A stretch of 64,000 nt of DNA from Salinimicrobium sp963709775 (GTDB lineage Bacteria > Bacteroidota > Bacteroidia > Flavobacteriales > Flavobacteriaceae), in the NCBI GenBank assembly GCA_963709775.1, contig CAVPXS010000001.1, positions 1 to 64,000 of the forward strand. Reading direction: 5' to 3'. A program made the translations under genes and the position numbers. Of the stretch, positions 55,835 to 64,000 are shown piece after piece. Each line of letters begins with the position of its first letter. The first letter of the stretch is position 1. Under the pieces are notes generated by a model, which saw only the letters and a list, made by a program, of their open reading frames with translations, ran no database searches and had not been told where the DNA came from.

Positions 55835-57756
55835 ATGAACCTCATCAACCTTCTTTTAATTCCTGCAATTCCCTTCGCCGTTTTCCTGGTCCTGGGGATC
55901 TTCAGCCATAAAATAAAACCTGCCGTATCGGGCGTTATTGGGGTAGCAGGTCTTGCCACCTCCACCCTCCTCTCCTATTACACTGCCTGGCAATACTTTT
56001 TTGTCGCCGGAAAAATGGATGGCGCCTATCAAACTTTTGTAGAAAAAACGGTCTGGATCAATTTTACCGATACGCTCCACATCGACATGGGCGTGCTTGT
56101 TGATCCCATCTCGGTAATGATGCTAATTGTAGTTTCAACTGTATCCCTGATGGTACATATCTACAGTAGAGGCTACATGAAAGGTGATGACGGCTATACG
56201 CGATTCTTCGCCTATCTGTCTCTGTTCACTTTTTCAATGTATGGATTAGTCCTTGCGACAAATCTTTTCCAGATCTATATATTCTGGGAATTGGTGGGGG
56301 TATCTTCCTTCCTGCTCATTGGCTACTACTACACAAAAACTTCGGCAATTGCAGCTGCTAAAAAGGCCTTTATCGTTACCCGCTTTGCCGACTTCGGATT
56401 TTTGATCGGGATCTTTATCATAGGTTTCTATACCAATACTTTCGACTTTCAACTGCTGAACGATCCGCAGGGTCCTGCGATCCTTACCTGGGCGTCCTCG
56501 TCCTTTATGGGGCTTTCGGTGATCACCTGGGCATTAATATTAATATTCATGGGTGGTGCCGGTAAGTCGGCTATGTTTCCCCTGCACATCTGGCTTCCTG
56601 ACGCTATGGAAGGCCCAACGCCGGTTTCTGCCCTTATTCATGCCGCTACCATGGTTGTTGCCGGTGTGTATCTGGTTGCACGTCTCTTCCCTATGTTCTA
56701 TATGGTGGAAGATGGATTTGCGCTGCAGATCGTCACCTATGTAGGAGCATTTTCAGCCCTGTTCGCTGCTATCATAGCCATTACCCAAACTGATATTAAA
56801 AGAGTCCTCGCCTTTTCCACCATGTCCCAGTTAGGTTACATGATGATGGCGCTGGGTGTTTCCGGGTTTGACGGCCACGAAGGTGTGGGGTACATGGCTT
56901 CCATGTTCCACCTCTTTACCCACGCCATGTTCAAAGCCTTACTATTCCTTGGCGCAGGATCTGTGATCCACGCCGTACATAGCAATCTGCTGCAGGATAT
57001 GGGCGGATTGCGAAAATATATGCCGGTAACCAACATCACGTTCCTTATTGCAGCTTTGGCTATTGCCGGGGTTCCGCCACTGGCCGGGTTCTGGAGTAAG
57101 GATGAGATCCTGGTTGCAGCTTATCAGCAACAGCCAGTTCATCTATGGCAGTGGGAGTCTTTGTAGCAGGTTTAACCGCTTTCTATATGTTCAGGCTTTA
57201 CTTCGGAATATTTTGGGGTAAGGACACAAAATATGCTCATACTCCGCATGAATCTCCTGCTTCCATGACCATTCCGCTTGTAGTGCTGGCAGTGCTTACA
57301 ATTACAGCAGGCTTCGTGCCCTTTAGTGAATTAGTAACTGCAGATAAAGCGGGATTTGAAGCTCATTTAAATTTACCTCTTGCAGCTATTGCTGTAGCGG
57401 TGGGTGCGTTGGGAATTTTCCTTGCCTGGATCTTCTACAAAAAGGAGAACGATCTGGCTTTGCGATTTGCAACGGCATTTGGATCCCTTTACAAATGGGC
57501 ATCTCATAAATTCTATTTTGATGAGATCTACCTCTTTGTAGCTCGTACGATCTTTTTCAAAAATGTTGCTGCCCCAATCGCCAAATTCGATAAAAAGATC
57601 GTTGACGCCACCATGGAGGGTATAGGTAACCAGACGGTAGTGATCTCGCGTAAGATCAAAGGCTGGCAATCGGGCAAAGTTCAGGATTACGCCTTTGGCT
57701 TCATGGGAGGCGTGGTGGTTCTTGTCCTGGTTTTCATTTACATATTTTCTAATTAA
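55835..57756 (+). CDS. nuoL: Complex I subunit L, antiporter-like (one apparent frameshift)
   Basis: Antiporter-like subunit with typical blocks YFFWELVGVSSFLLIGYYY-type (FWELVGVSSFLLIGYYYT), PLHIWLPDAMEGPTPVSALIHAATMVVAG and GFWSKDEIL. The frame ends at 57166 and resumes in the next frame from about 57145 (MAVGVFVAGLTAFYMFRLYF). One base appears to be missing near 57138-57145 in a stretch after QQQPVH. The corrected length is 640 residues, ending at 57756 with the long lateral helix. An essential subunit with otherwise perfect conservation speaks for a sequencing indel. Confidence 0.92.
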
Positions 57757-57762
57757 CGAGTT

Positions 57763-59251
57763 ATGGATATTCTATCATTATTTGTCGTTGTTCCGGTACT
57801 GGTGATCCTGGCGCTGGTTTTCACCAAAGATCTCAGGCAGGCAAGAATTATAGCCATGACTGGTGGATTCATTCAGCTGGGTATGGCAATAAACCTCTTA
57901 TTCGCCTACTTCAGGGAAAGGGAAGTCAATGATGCTATAATGCTTTTCACAAGGGACCTCGTATGGTTTGAGCAGTTCAACATACACTACAACATCGGAG
58001 TAGACGGAATTTCAGTTTCCCTGATCCTGCTTACCTCCATCATCGTTCTTGCCGGAGTATTCATCTCCTGGAAAATGGAAGAGCTGCCTAAGGAATTCTT
58101 TATTTCATCTGATTATACTTTCCACGGGAGTCTACGGATTCTTCATCTCCATCGACCTCTTCACCATGTTCGTTTTCTATGAGATCGCTGTGATCCCAAT
58201 GTATCTCCTTATCGGAATCTGGGGTTCGGGCAACAAGGAATATTCTGCCATGAAGCTTACCCTGATGTTGATGGGAGCTTCCGCAGTTCTGATGGTAGGA
58301 ATCCTTGGGATCTATTTCAATTCAAATGCCGATGGAGGAGCGTTAACTTTTAATATCCTTGAGATCGCCAAGGTGAATATTCCTTTTGAAGCTCAGAAGC
58401 TGTTCTTCCCCCTAACATTCATCGGATTTGCCATTTTAGGAGCTTTATTCCCCTTCCACACGTGGTCACCTGATGGACATGCCTCTGCGCCTACTGCAGT
58501 TTCCATGCTACACGCGGGAGTTTTGATGAAGCTGGGAGGCTACGGAATTTTTAGAGTGGCTATGTTCCTGCTTCCTGCCGGAGCATTGGAGTGGAGCTGG
58601 TTCTTTATCATACTTTCGGCTACCGGAGTGATCTATGGCGCCTTTGCTGCCCTGCGTCAAACCGATCTGAAATACATTAACGCCTACGCATCTGTGAGTC
58701 ACCTCGGGATGGTAACCTTTGCCCTGCTCATGCTGAACAAAACTGCATGGAATGGTGCCATTTTACAATCCCTGTCCCACGGATTCATGACTGCACTTTT
58801 CTTTGCTCTTATCGGAATGATCTACGGCAGGACACACACCCGGGATATTACAAAACTCGGTGGCCTGCTTAAGGTTATCCCCTTTATCTCGGTAGTGTAT
58901 GTAATTGCCGGAATGGCTTTATTAGGACTACCCGGCTTCAGCGGCTTCGTCGCCGAAATGAACATTTTTATGGGTGCATTTCAGCAGGACAGCATGTTCT
59001 ACAGGATCGCCACCATTGTTTCTATTTCAGCAATAGTCGTAACTGCGGTATATGTGCTTCGGGTGGTAGGAATCATGCTCATGGGACCGGTAAAAAATGA
59101 TGCTTATAACCAGTTGGAGGGTACCACCTGGTATGAAAAAACAGGAATTATGCTATTGTTGATCCCTATAATAGGAATTGGTGTAGCTCCATTGTGGATA
59201 AGCAATTTAATTATGGAAAGCCTTCAGCCCTTCATCCAGGGAGTGCTATAA
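57763..59251 (+). CDS. nuoM: Complex I subunit M, antiporter-like (one apparent frameshift)
   Basis: Antiporter-like subunit. The first frame runs to PKEFFIS and breaks near 58107 (one extra base); the second continues LIILSTGVYGFFISIDLF, TMFVFYEIAVIPMYLLIGIWG, FPFHTWSPDGHASAPTAVSM and GFSGFVAEM to 59251. Removing the base gives 495 residues, normal for NuoM. It follows nuoL by 6 bp and precedes nuoN by 16 bp. Confidence 0.92.
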
Positions 59252-59267
59252 ATTAAAAGATTAGAAA

Positions 59268-60695
59268 ATGGAACTGAGTAATTTTTTACTAATGCGACAC
59301 GAGATCTCCCTGCTGGCGATCATCCTGTTGCTCATCATTGCCGAGATCGCCATTCCCGATAATAAGAAGAGCAGTATTCTGCACCTGGCCCTGGTTTTCT
59401 TCGGAATTCACACCGCAGTAGGGTTTCTTCCCCTGGCGGAAAGTTTTCTGTTTGGAGGCATGTTCAGAAGCAATGACATGATCCACTTTTTCAAAGGAGT
59501 TCTGAATATCGGCGTTTTCACCCTTTTACTTCAGTCGGCGGAATGGCTGGAAAAGAATATGATAAATGAGGAAAGAGGAACTGAATTTTTCATTCTCCTG
59601 TTTGCTTCCCTGCTCGGTATGTACTTTATGATCTCTGCAGGCGATTTTCTCATGTTCTTTATTGGAATGGAACTTTCTACGCTACCGGTCGCTGCACTTG
59701 CGGCCTTTGAGATCATCAAAAGAGAATCGGGCGAAGCCGGAATCAAATTTATTCTTTCGGCAGCTTTGGCTTCGGGAGTTTCGCTTTTCGGGATCACGAT
59801 GCTGTTTGCTACAAACGGTTCAATTTATTTTGAAGATATATTAACCACCTTAACCGCAGAAAATCTAACGATCCTCGGATTTATACTGTTCTTTGCCGGA
59901 CTCGCATTTAAGATTTCCCTCGTGCCTTTCCACTTTTGGACTGCCGATGTTTACCAGGGAGCTCCAATTGGCATCGCCTCATATCTATCAGTAATTTCCA
60001 AAGGTGCTGCAGCATTCATCCTGATGATCCTGCTATTCACTGTCCTCAAACCCTTGATGTACATATGGGAGCCGATGCTTTATGTGCTGGCAGTGGCCAC
60101 CATGTTCATTGGGAACATATTTGCGCTCCGTCAGGAGAACATGAAACGTTTCCTCGCCTACTCCTCAATAGCCCAGGCAGGTTTTATTTTGCTGGGTCTA
60201 ATGACCGGCAGTCAGTTAGGAACAGCTACAGTAGTGTATTTTGTTACCATTTACATCTTCTCGAATCTTGCTGCCTTTGGAGTTGTGCAGGCTATTTCCA
60301 CCCAAACCGGAAAGGAGAACATGAAGGATTATGAAGGATTGTACCGTACAAATCCGAAGCTGAGTCTGGTGATGATGCTGGCACTATTTTCTTTGGCGGG
60401 AATTCCCCCGGTTGCAGGTTTCTTCGGAAAGTTCTTCCTTTTCACGGCAGCAGCCAGTGAAGGATATTACCTGCTGGTCTTCCTGGCTGTGGTGAACGTT
60501 ACTATTTCTCTGTACTATTACCTGCTGGTAATAAGAGCGATGTTCGTTCGCAAAGGGGAAGCACCAATCCCATTTTTTGAAAACAAATTATACATGCGAC
60601 TCGGTCTTTTGATCACAGTGATAGGTATCCTTGCCCTTGGATTATACAGTCCGTTGTACGATTACATATATCAGTTAAGTGCAGGTTTAAATTAA
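59268..60695 (+). CDS. nuoN: Complex I subunit N, antiporter-like
   Basis: A 475-residue antiporter-like subunit. Blocks include GMELSTLPVAALAAFEIIKRESGEAGIKF (split: GMELSTLPVAALAAFE and AGIKFILSAALASG), VPFHFWTADVYQGAPIGIASYLS and LAGIPPVAGFFGKFFLF. It completes the membrane arm; the reading frame is intact. Confidence 0.94.
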   Translation: MELSNFLLMRHEISLLAIILLLIIAEIAIPDNKKSSILHLALVFFGIHTAVGFLPLAESFLFGGMFRSNDMIHFFKGVLNIGVFTLLLQSAEWLEKNMINEERGTEFFILLFASLLGMYFMISAGDFLMFFIGMELSTLPVAALAAFEIIKRESGEAGIKFILSAALASGVSLFGITMLFATNGSIYFEDILTTLTAENLTILGFILFFAGLAFKISLVPFHFWTADVYQGAPIGIASYLSVISKGAAAFILMILLFTVLKPLMYIWEPMLYVLAVATMFIGNIFALRQENMKRFLAYSSIAQAGFILLGLMTGSQLGTATVVYFVTIYIFSNLAAFGVVQAISTQTGKENMKDYEGLYRTNPKLSLVMMLALFSLAGIPPVAGFFGKFFLFTAAASEGYYLLVFLAVVNVTISLYYYLLVIRAMFVRKGEAPIPFFENKLYMRLGLLITVIGILALGLYSPLYDYIYQLSAGLN

Positions 60696-60701
60696 CAGCT
60701 T

Positions 60702-61019
60702 ATGGCATTAGAAGGAAAACATAGCTTCGGAAGCATTGGAGAAACAAGAGTGAGCTTCATCGAAAAGAAAATTGAAGAAGACCGCAAGGAATTTCTCACC
60801 CGACTTCTCGAGCACAACGGATTTCAGGTTATAATCGAGGAAGAAAAGAGGAAAACTCCCGAAGACCCGCAATTGTTTACTGTTGGAGTTACAGATATTA
60901 CTTTTAATCCTGTAGTTGCTGTATATGAAAGAAAACTAAAAACCTTTGATGGTCATAAGGTAACGCCGGGATACTGGAACCAGCTTACCGAAGATACCAA
61001 ACCGCAATACTGGAAATAG
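60702..61019 (+). CDS. Hypothetical protein at the end of the nuo operon (105 aa)
   Basis: A 105-residue soluble protein (MALEGKHSFGSIGETRVSFI...DPQLFTVGVTDITFNPVVAVYERKLKTFDGHKVTPGYWNQL). It starts 6 bp after nuoN and is followed by the operon terminator, so it is cotranscribed with complex I. I recognise no family; the compact alpha/beta pattern and conserved-looking VTDITFNPVVAVYER-type strand suggest a real gene. A role in complex I assembly is only a contextual guess. Confidence 0.7.
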   Translation: MALEGKHSFGSIGETRVSFIEKKIEEDRKEFLTRLLEHNGFQVIIEEEKRKTPEDPQLFTVGVTDITFNPVVAVYERKLKTFDGHKVTPGYWNQLTEDTKPQYWK

Positions 61020-61064
61020 GTCCGGTTGATTTTTGTTTAAGTTTAGGTTGGCCGGAGACGGTCG

Positions 61065-61095
61065 GGCCCTTGCAAATTGCAGGGGCCTTTTTTTT
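61065..61095 (+). terminator. Intrinsic terminator of the nuo operon
   Basis: GGCCCTTGC (61065-61073) pairs with GCAGGGGCC (61079-61087, one G-T pair) around a 5-nt loop and is followed by eight T (61088-61095). It is a textbook terminator 46 bp past the last stop. Confidence 0.9.
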
Positions 61096-61113
61096 CTGAG
61101 CTCTTTCGCAGCT

Positions 61114-61761
61114 CTATTTTCCTGCCAGTCCTTTGGGCGGAATTGGTGCCGGAACAACATTTTCTACCGGTTTTGTACTTTGCAGGTAAGCAAACATGGA
61201 CTCCAGATCCTCATCTGTCATGTGAGCAAAATTGAACCAGGGCATAGGAGGTAGAAGATCTCTTCCATTTTCAAGTCCCTTAAATTTTCCTTTGCGCATT
61301 GCCGTTTTGAACTGGTCAAGGCTCCAATTGCCAATTCCGGTTTCGTCGGAAGTAATATTGGCAGCAAAAGAAGTACCCCAGGGACCAACAGCTGCTGTAA
61401 TATCTTCATTCACGACCATGTAACCGGGTGGAAGTTTTGCCATATCAATTTTTGGAAGCTCCTGTCCCTGCTGAAACCCTGAGAGTTGTAGTCCTTCAAT
61501 TTCTTCGGGCCCTCTTTCCCCAAACTTCTTTGGAGAATGACAATCTGCGCAACCAATGGTTGTCACAAGATACTTTCCTCTTTTCACTTTTTGATCCTGG
61601 GTCACTTCAGCTAAAACCGGTTCTTCAGGAACCTTAGCATAGTTCTTATCCTGACAGCCGAGAAGAAATAAAGACAATAACGCCAAAAGCCCGGGCAGGA
61701 ACCAACCGGCTATTCCCATCAAAAGCCGGAGGTAAGTTTGATTAGAATTAGTTCTTTTCAT
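61114..61761 (-). CDS. Monohaem c-type cytochrome lipoprotein
   Basis: A 215-residue protein with an N-terminal membrane segment ending in a lipobox (LSLFLLGC, Cys36) and one haem-binding motif C71-A-D-C-H75. Candidate axial Met residues are in LPPGYMVV or LLPPMPW. The length and the WFNFAHMTDEDLESMFAYLQS region fit class I cytochromes attached to the periplasmic side of a membrane; c-cytochromes of this size often carry electrons to a terminal oxidase or a dehydrogenase. It converges with the nuo operon and is read separately. Confidence 0.88.
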   Translation of the reverse strand: MKRTNSNQTYLRLLMGIAGWFLPGLLALLSLFLLGCQDKNYAKVPEEPVLAEVTQDQKVKRGKYLVTTIGCADCHSPKKFGERGPEEIEGLQLSGFQQGQELPKIDMAKLPPGYMVVNEDITAAVGPWGTSFAANITSDETGIGNWSLDQFKTAMRKGKFKGLENGRDLLPPMPWFNFAHMTDEDLESMFAYLQSTKPVENVVPAPIPPKGLAGK

Positions 61762-61857
61762 AATGAGAATTGTTTTGAATTAACAAATGTCATCAAAAAA
61801 GTAACTCGTTATAAATAAGAAAGTTAATCTGGCAAAAATTGGGGGAAATTCCCCAGA

Positions 61858-62766
61858 TCAACTTCTAATTCTAAAATTGAACGCGGCCTCATTCATCTTA
61901 ACTTTCACTTCTTTCCCCTGGTAATTTTCGATTCTTTCATCATCAACATGCATATCCCCTCCAAACCATTTAAAACGCGCCCTCCTGATCTTTCTTAACA
62001 AGGTGAAATCTTCCAGTGAAGCTTTTCTATTATCGTTCAACAGGTCCTGAATATATTCCTCCAGGTTTTCCCGGGCTTCTTCGGGAATCGCCACCAATTC
62101 AAAGTTTCCATCGTTGATTTTGGAAGTAGGTGCAAGATCGAAATTAGGTCCAATAAATCTTATGTTCATCAATTCTATAAGAAGAAATTTCCCGGTAATT
62201 TCTTCTCCATCAGCGATAATTATTGCTTCACGAGCCTCGTAGTTCCTTACAATTTTTAGGAGTTCCTGCAGGGATTGTTTAAGTTCGACTTCGGGATCTT
62301 CGGGTTCGCCTTGCTTTTCTTTCCTCTCTTTCATAACCTTCACCAGCCTCGGAAAAATTCCGAAGCCAATACCTTCAATGAAAAAATTAGATTCCCCGGT
62401 CCCTTCCACCTCTCCCGCATCAAAATTCTCCAACTTCTTAAGGTCAACAAGTTTTTCTACGGAAATATTTAAATCAAGGGTTGTGGCAATATTATTGGCA
62501 GTTCCCATTGGCAATATTTGAACAGGAACCTTCTGAACAGGGTCTCCTGCTTTGAGCAATTCTGCAGCAAGCTTTTGTACGGTACCATCACCTCCGGCCA
62601 GAAAAATGACTTCAGCTTCATGCTTGGTGAAACGTTCCCAACCCGGAATATCTGTGGAAAAATACTTTACCTCATATCCCGCCGACTCAATTACTTCGAC
62701 CAGCCTCTCTTTGGAATGTTCACCAGATCCTGCTGTAGGATTATGAATGAGAACAGCTTGTTTCAT
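61858..62766 (-). CDS. Diacylglycerol/lipid kinase family protein (YegS-like)
   Basis: Start at the ATG 62766 (MKQAVLIHNPTAGSGEHSKE); an in-frame upstream start at 62823 adds a non-conserved stretch. The 302-residue protein has the lipid-kinase ATP/Mg motifs HNPTAGSG and VIFLAGGDGTVQKLAAELL, and PMGTANNIATTL. It probably phosphorylates a lipid such as diacylglycerol at the cytoplasmic face of the membrane. It is divergent from surE with a 134-bp shared promoter region. Confidence 0.88.
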   Translation of the reverse strand: MKQAVLIHNPTAGSGEHSKERLVEVIESAGYEVKYFSTDIPGWERFTKHEAEVIFLAGGDGTVQKLAAELLKAGDPVQKVPVQILPMGTANNIATTLDLNISVEKLVDLKKLENFDAGEVEGTGESNFFIEGIGFGIFPRLVKVMKERKEKQGEPEDPEVELKQSLQELLKIVRNYEAREAIIIADGEEITGKFLLIELMNIRFIGPNFDLAPTSKINDGNFELVAIPEEARENLEEYIQDLLNDNRKASLEDFTLLRKIRRARFKWFGGDMHVDDERIENYQGKEVKVKMNEAAFNFRIRS

Positions 62767-62900
62767 AACAGTGGTTTCTTCAAATATAAGATGCAGAAGG
62801 TAGTTTAACGAACTCCTTAACACAGACTTATAATTGTAGCGTTTTATCTTATCTCAAAGTTTCGTATTTTAAACTTATAACCTGAAACAAAACTTTTGAC

Positions 62901-63635
62901 ATGAAAATTCTTGTAACCAACGACGACGGAATATATAGTCCCGGACTTTCCTGCCTCGCAAAATGCGCCTCAAAGTATGGGGAAGTAATTGTAATGGCAC
63001 CCGATGTTGAACAATCTTCCATGGGACAGGCCATAACTTCGGCCAAACCCATCACTTATAAAAAATCGCCCATTCATTTTGAAGGAATGGAAGCATATAG
63101 GGTAAGCGGGACACCTGCCGATTGTGTAGCGCTTGGAACCCATTTATTTGATGATATAGACATAGTGCTTTCAGGAATTAATATAGGATCCAACCTTGGA
63201 AATTCAGCCTGGCATTCGGGAACCCTCTCGGCCGCAAGACAGGCTGTACTTTTTGGAATCCGGGGGATTGCACTTAGCGTTTCAATTGGAGAAAATGAGC
63301 CCGATTTTAATGCCCTGGAACCTTTCGTTGTAGATTCTTTAAAAGAAGTAATGCATGAATCGGGCATGGAACTACTCAATATCAATTTCCCCAGAAATCC
63401 CAGTGGGGAAATAACCTGGACCTGCCAGTCTGTTCGCCATTATGATGGTAAAGTAATTCAGCAGGAAGACCCCATGGGCCGCGAACATTACTGGTTCACA
63501 GTTTTCCCTATTGAAGATGTAGAAGAGGGAACAGACCGGTGGGCGGTAAAGCAGGGTAGAACAAGTATTACCCCAATGATCCTGGACCTGACAGATAAAA
63601 AGGTGTACGAGGAAAAGAATGGCATATCCAAATAA
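62901..63635 (+). CDS. surE: 5'/3'-nucleotidase SurE
   Basis: A 244-residue metal-dependent phosphatase. The metal site motif TNDDGIYSPGL is at residues 6-16, with the catalytic Asp pair; conserved SGTPADCV, LSGINIGSNLGNSAWHSGTLSAA blocks follow (two parts). It dephosphorylates nucleoside 5'- and 3'-monophosphates. Length and frame are normal. Confidence 0.95.
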   Translation: MKILVTNDDGIYSPGLSCLAKCASKYGEVIVMAPDVEQSSMGQAITSAKPITYKKSPIHFEGMEAYRVSGTPADCVALGTHLFDDIDIVLSGINIGSNLGNSAWHSGTLSAARQAVLFGIRGIALSVSIGENEPDFNALEPFVVDSLKEVMHESGMELLNINFPRNPSGEITWTCQSVRHYDGKVIQQEDPMGREHYWFTVFPIEDVEEGTDRWAVKQGRTSITPMILDLTDKKVYEEKNGISK

Positions 63636-63772
63636 AGCCGGTATTATACTTCAGGTTTTTACGATAAAATTTAAATAGTTGTTCTAAATTTATATAGAAA
63701 AGTCGCTTTTTTCAGCAGCAGCAGCAGCAATAGAACAATAACTGGAACGTTATATAATTAGAACCCTTCACT

Positions 63773-64000
63773 ATGAAACACCGTATTCTTTTAGGAATTT
63801 TCCTGCTCGTCATGAATTTTGCAGGAGCCCAGACCTGGCAAACCGATCTTGAAGAAGCCAGGACCACGGCACATAACGAAAATAAGGATATTCTACTGGT
63901 GTTCCAGGGCTCAGACTGGTGTGCACCCTGCATAAAACTCGATCGGGAGATCTGGACCTCTTCAGAATTTAAGAATTATGCAAAGGAACATTATGTTATG
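63773..64000 (+). CDS. Secreted thioredoxin-like protein, truncated by the window end
   Basis: The first 76 codons of a thioredoxin-fold protein. Signal peptide MKHRILLGIFLLVMNFAGAQ is followed by TWQTDLEEARTTAHNENKDILLVFQGSDWC and the active site W-C-A-P-C. This resembles periplasmic thioredoxin_7/DsbD-C-like proteins that reduce or protect envelope thiols. The 3' part lies outside the window. It is 137 bp after surE, with a short run of CAG repeats in the gap. Confidence 0.85.
   Translation, partial: MKHRILLGIFLLVMNFAGAQTWQTDLEEARTTAHNENKDILLVFQGSDWCAPCIKLDREIWTSSEFKNYAKEHYVM

Noticed and set aside
50754..61019. Search for nuoE, nuoF and nuoG in or around the operon
   Set aside because: No frame has the FMN/NADH-binding or thioredoxin-like [2Fe-2S] motifs of these subunits; they may exist outside the window.
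63710..63730. CAG trinucleotide run in the surE downstream gap
   Set aside because: Five short units in non-coding DNA; no sign of function.

Overview
The window looks like chromosome from a member of the Flavobacteriaceae (Bacteroidota). The evidence is a SusC/SusD pair, a type IX secretion (T9SS) C-terminal sorting domain, promoters with TAnnTTTG-like -7 boxes, DUF6090-like proteins and a tRNA without an encoded CCA end. The genus cannot be fixed from sequence alone; a marine or saline facultative aerobe is a reasonable guess.

Layout. 1-11.4 kb: a quinone-reductase-like dehydrogenase, an acyltransferase, an ankyrin lipoprotein, a membrane-anchored AraC/TolB-like/TPR regulator, a serine beta-lactamase-like hydrolase, and three DUF6090-like membrane proteins around an esterase. 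10.9-11.5 kb: degenerate repeats, nested inverted repeats and tRNA-Pro(GGG). 11.8-17.1 kb: gamma-glutamyltransferase, an esterase, arsenite methyltransferase with an 18-residue Cys-rich peptide behind it, and a cupin. 17.3-41.4 kb: a complete dextran/alpha-glucan utilization locus on the minus strand (regulator, SusC, SusD, SusE-like, GH66 dextranase, PKD/starch-binding lipoprotein, a giant secreted protein of about 2,466 aa, a lipoprotein, GH31, GH97), closed by a strong terminator at 17281-17316. 41.5-61.1 kb: a porin, a PFOR/ferredoxin operon, the divergent korAB genes and an 11-subunit complex I operon (nuoABCDHIJKLMN, no nuoEFG) with its terminator. 61.1-64 kb: a cytochrome c, a lipid kinase, surE and a truncated thioredoxin-like gene.

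How the genes fit together. The glucan locus binds dextran at the surface, cuts it with GH66, imports oligosaccharides through SusCD and trims them to glucose with GH31 and GH97. The second system reads as oxoacid oxidation (NifJ, KorAB) to reduced ferredoxin, with an NADH-module-less complex I as a plausible ferredoxin:quinone oxidoreductase. Four promoters in this block (porin, ferredoxin-nifJ, korAB, nuo) carry a TGA-N6-TCA palindrome whose centre is exactly 36.5 nt from the end of a TAnnTTTG-like -7 box, the geometry of a class II Crp/Fnr activator. I consider this the most interesting new observation.

Caution. About 24 single-base frameshifts interrupt otherwise well-preserved genes, including nifJ, nuoL and nuoM. 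Most are one extra base, often in a homopolymer, and correcting them gives intact lengths divisible by three. I read them as assembly indels, not gene decay, and annotate each gene as one unit.
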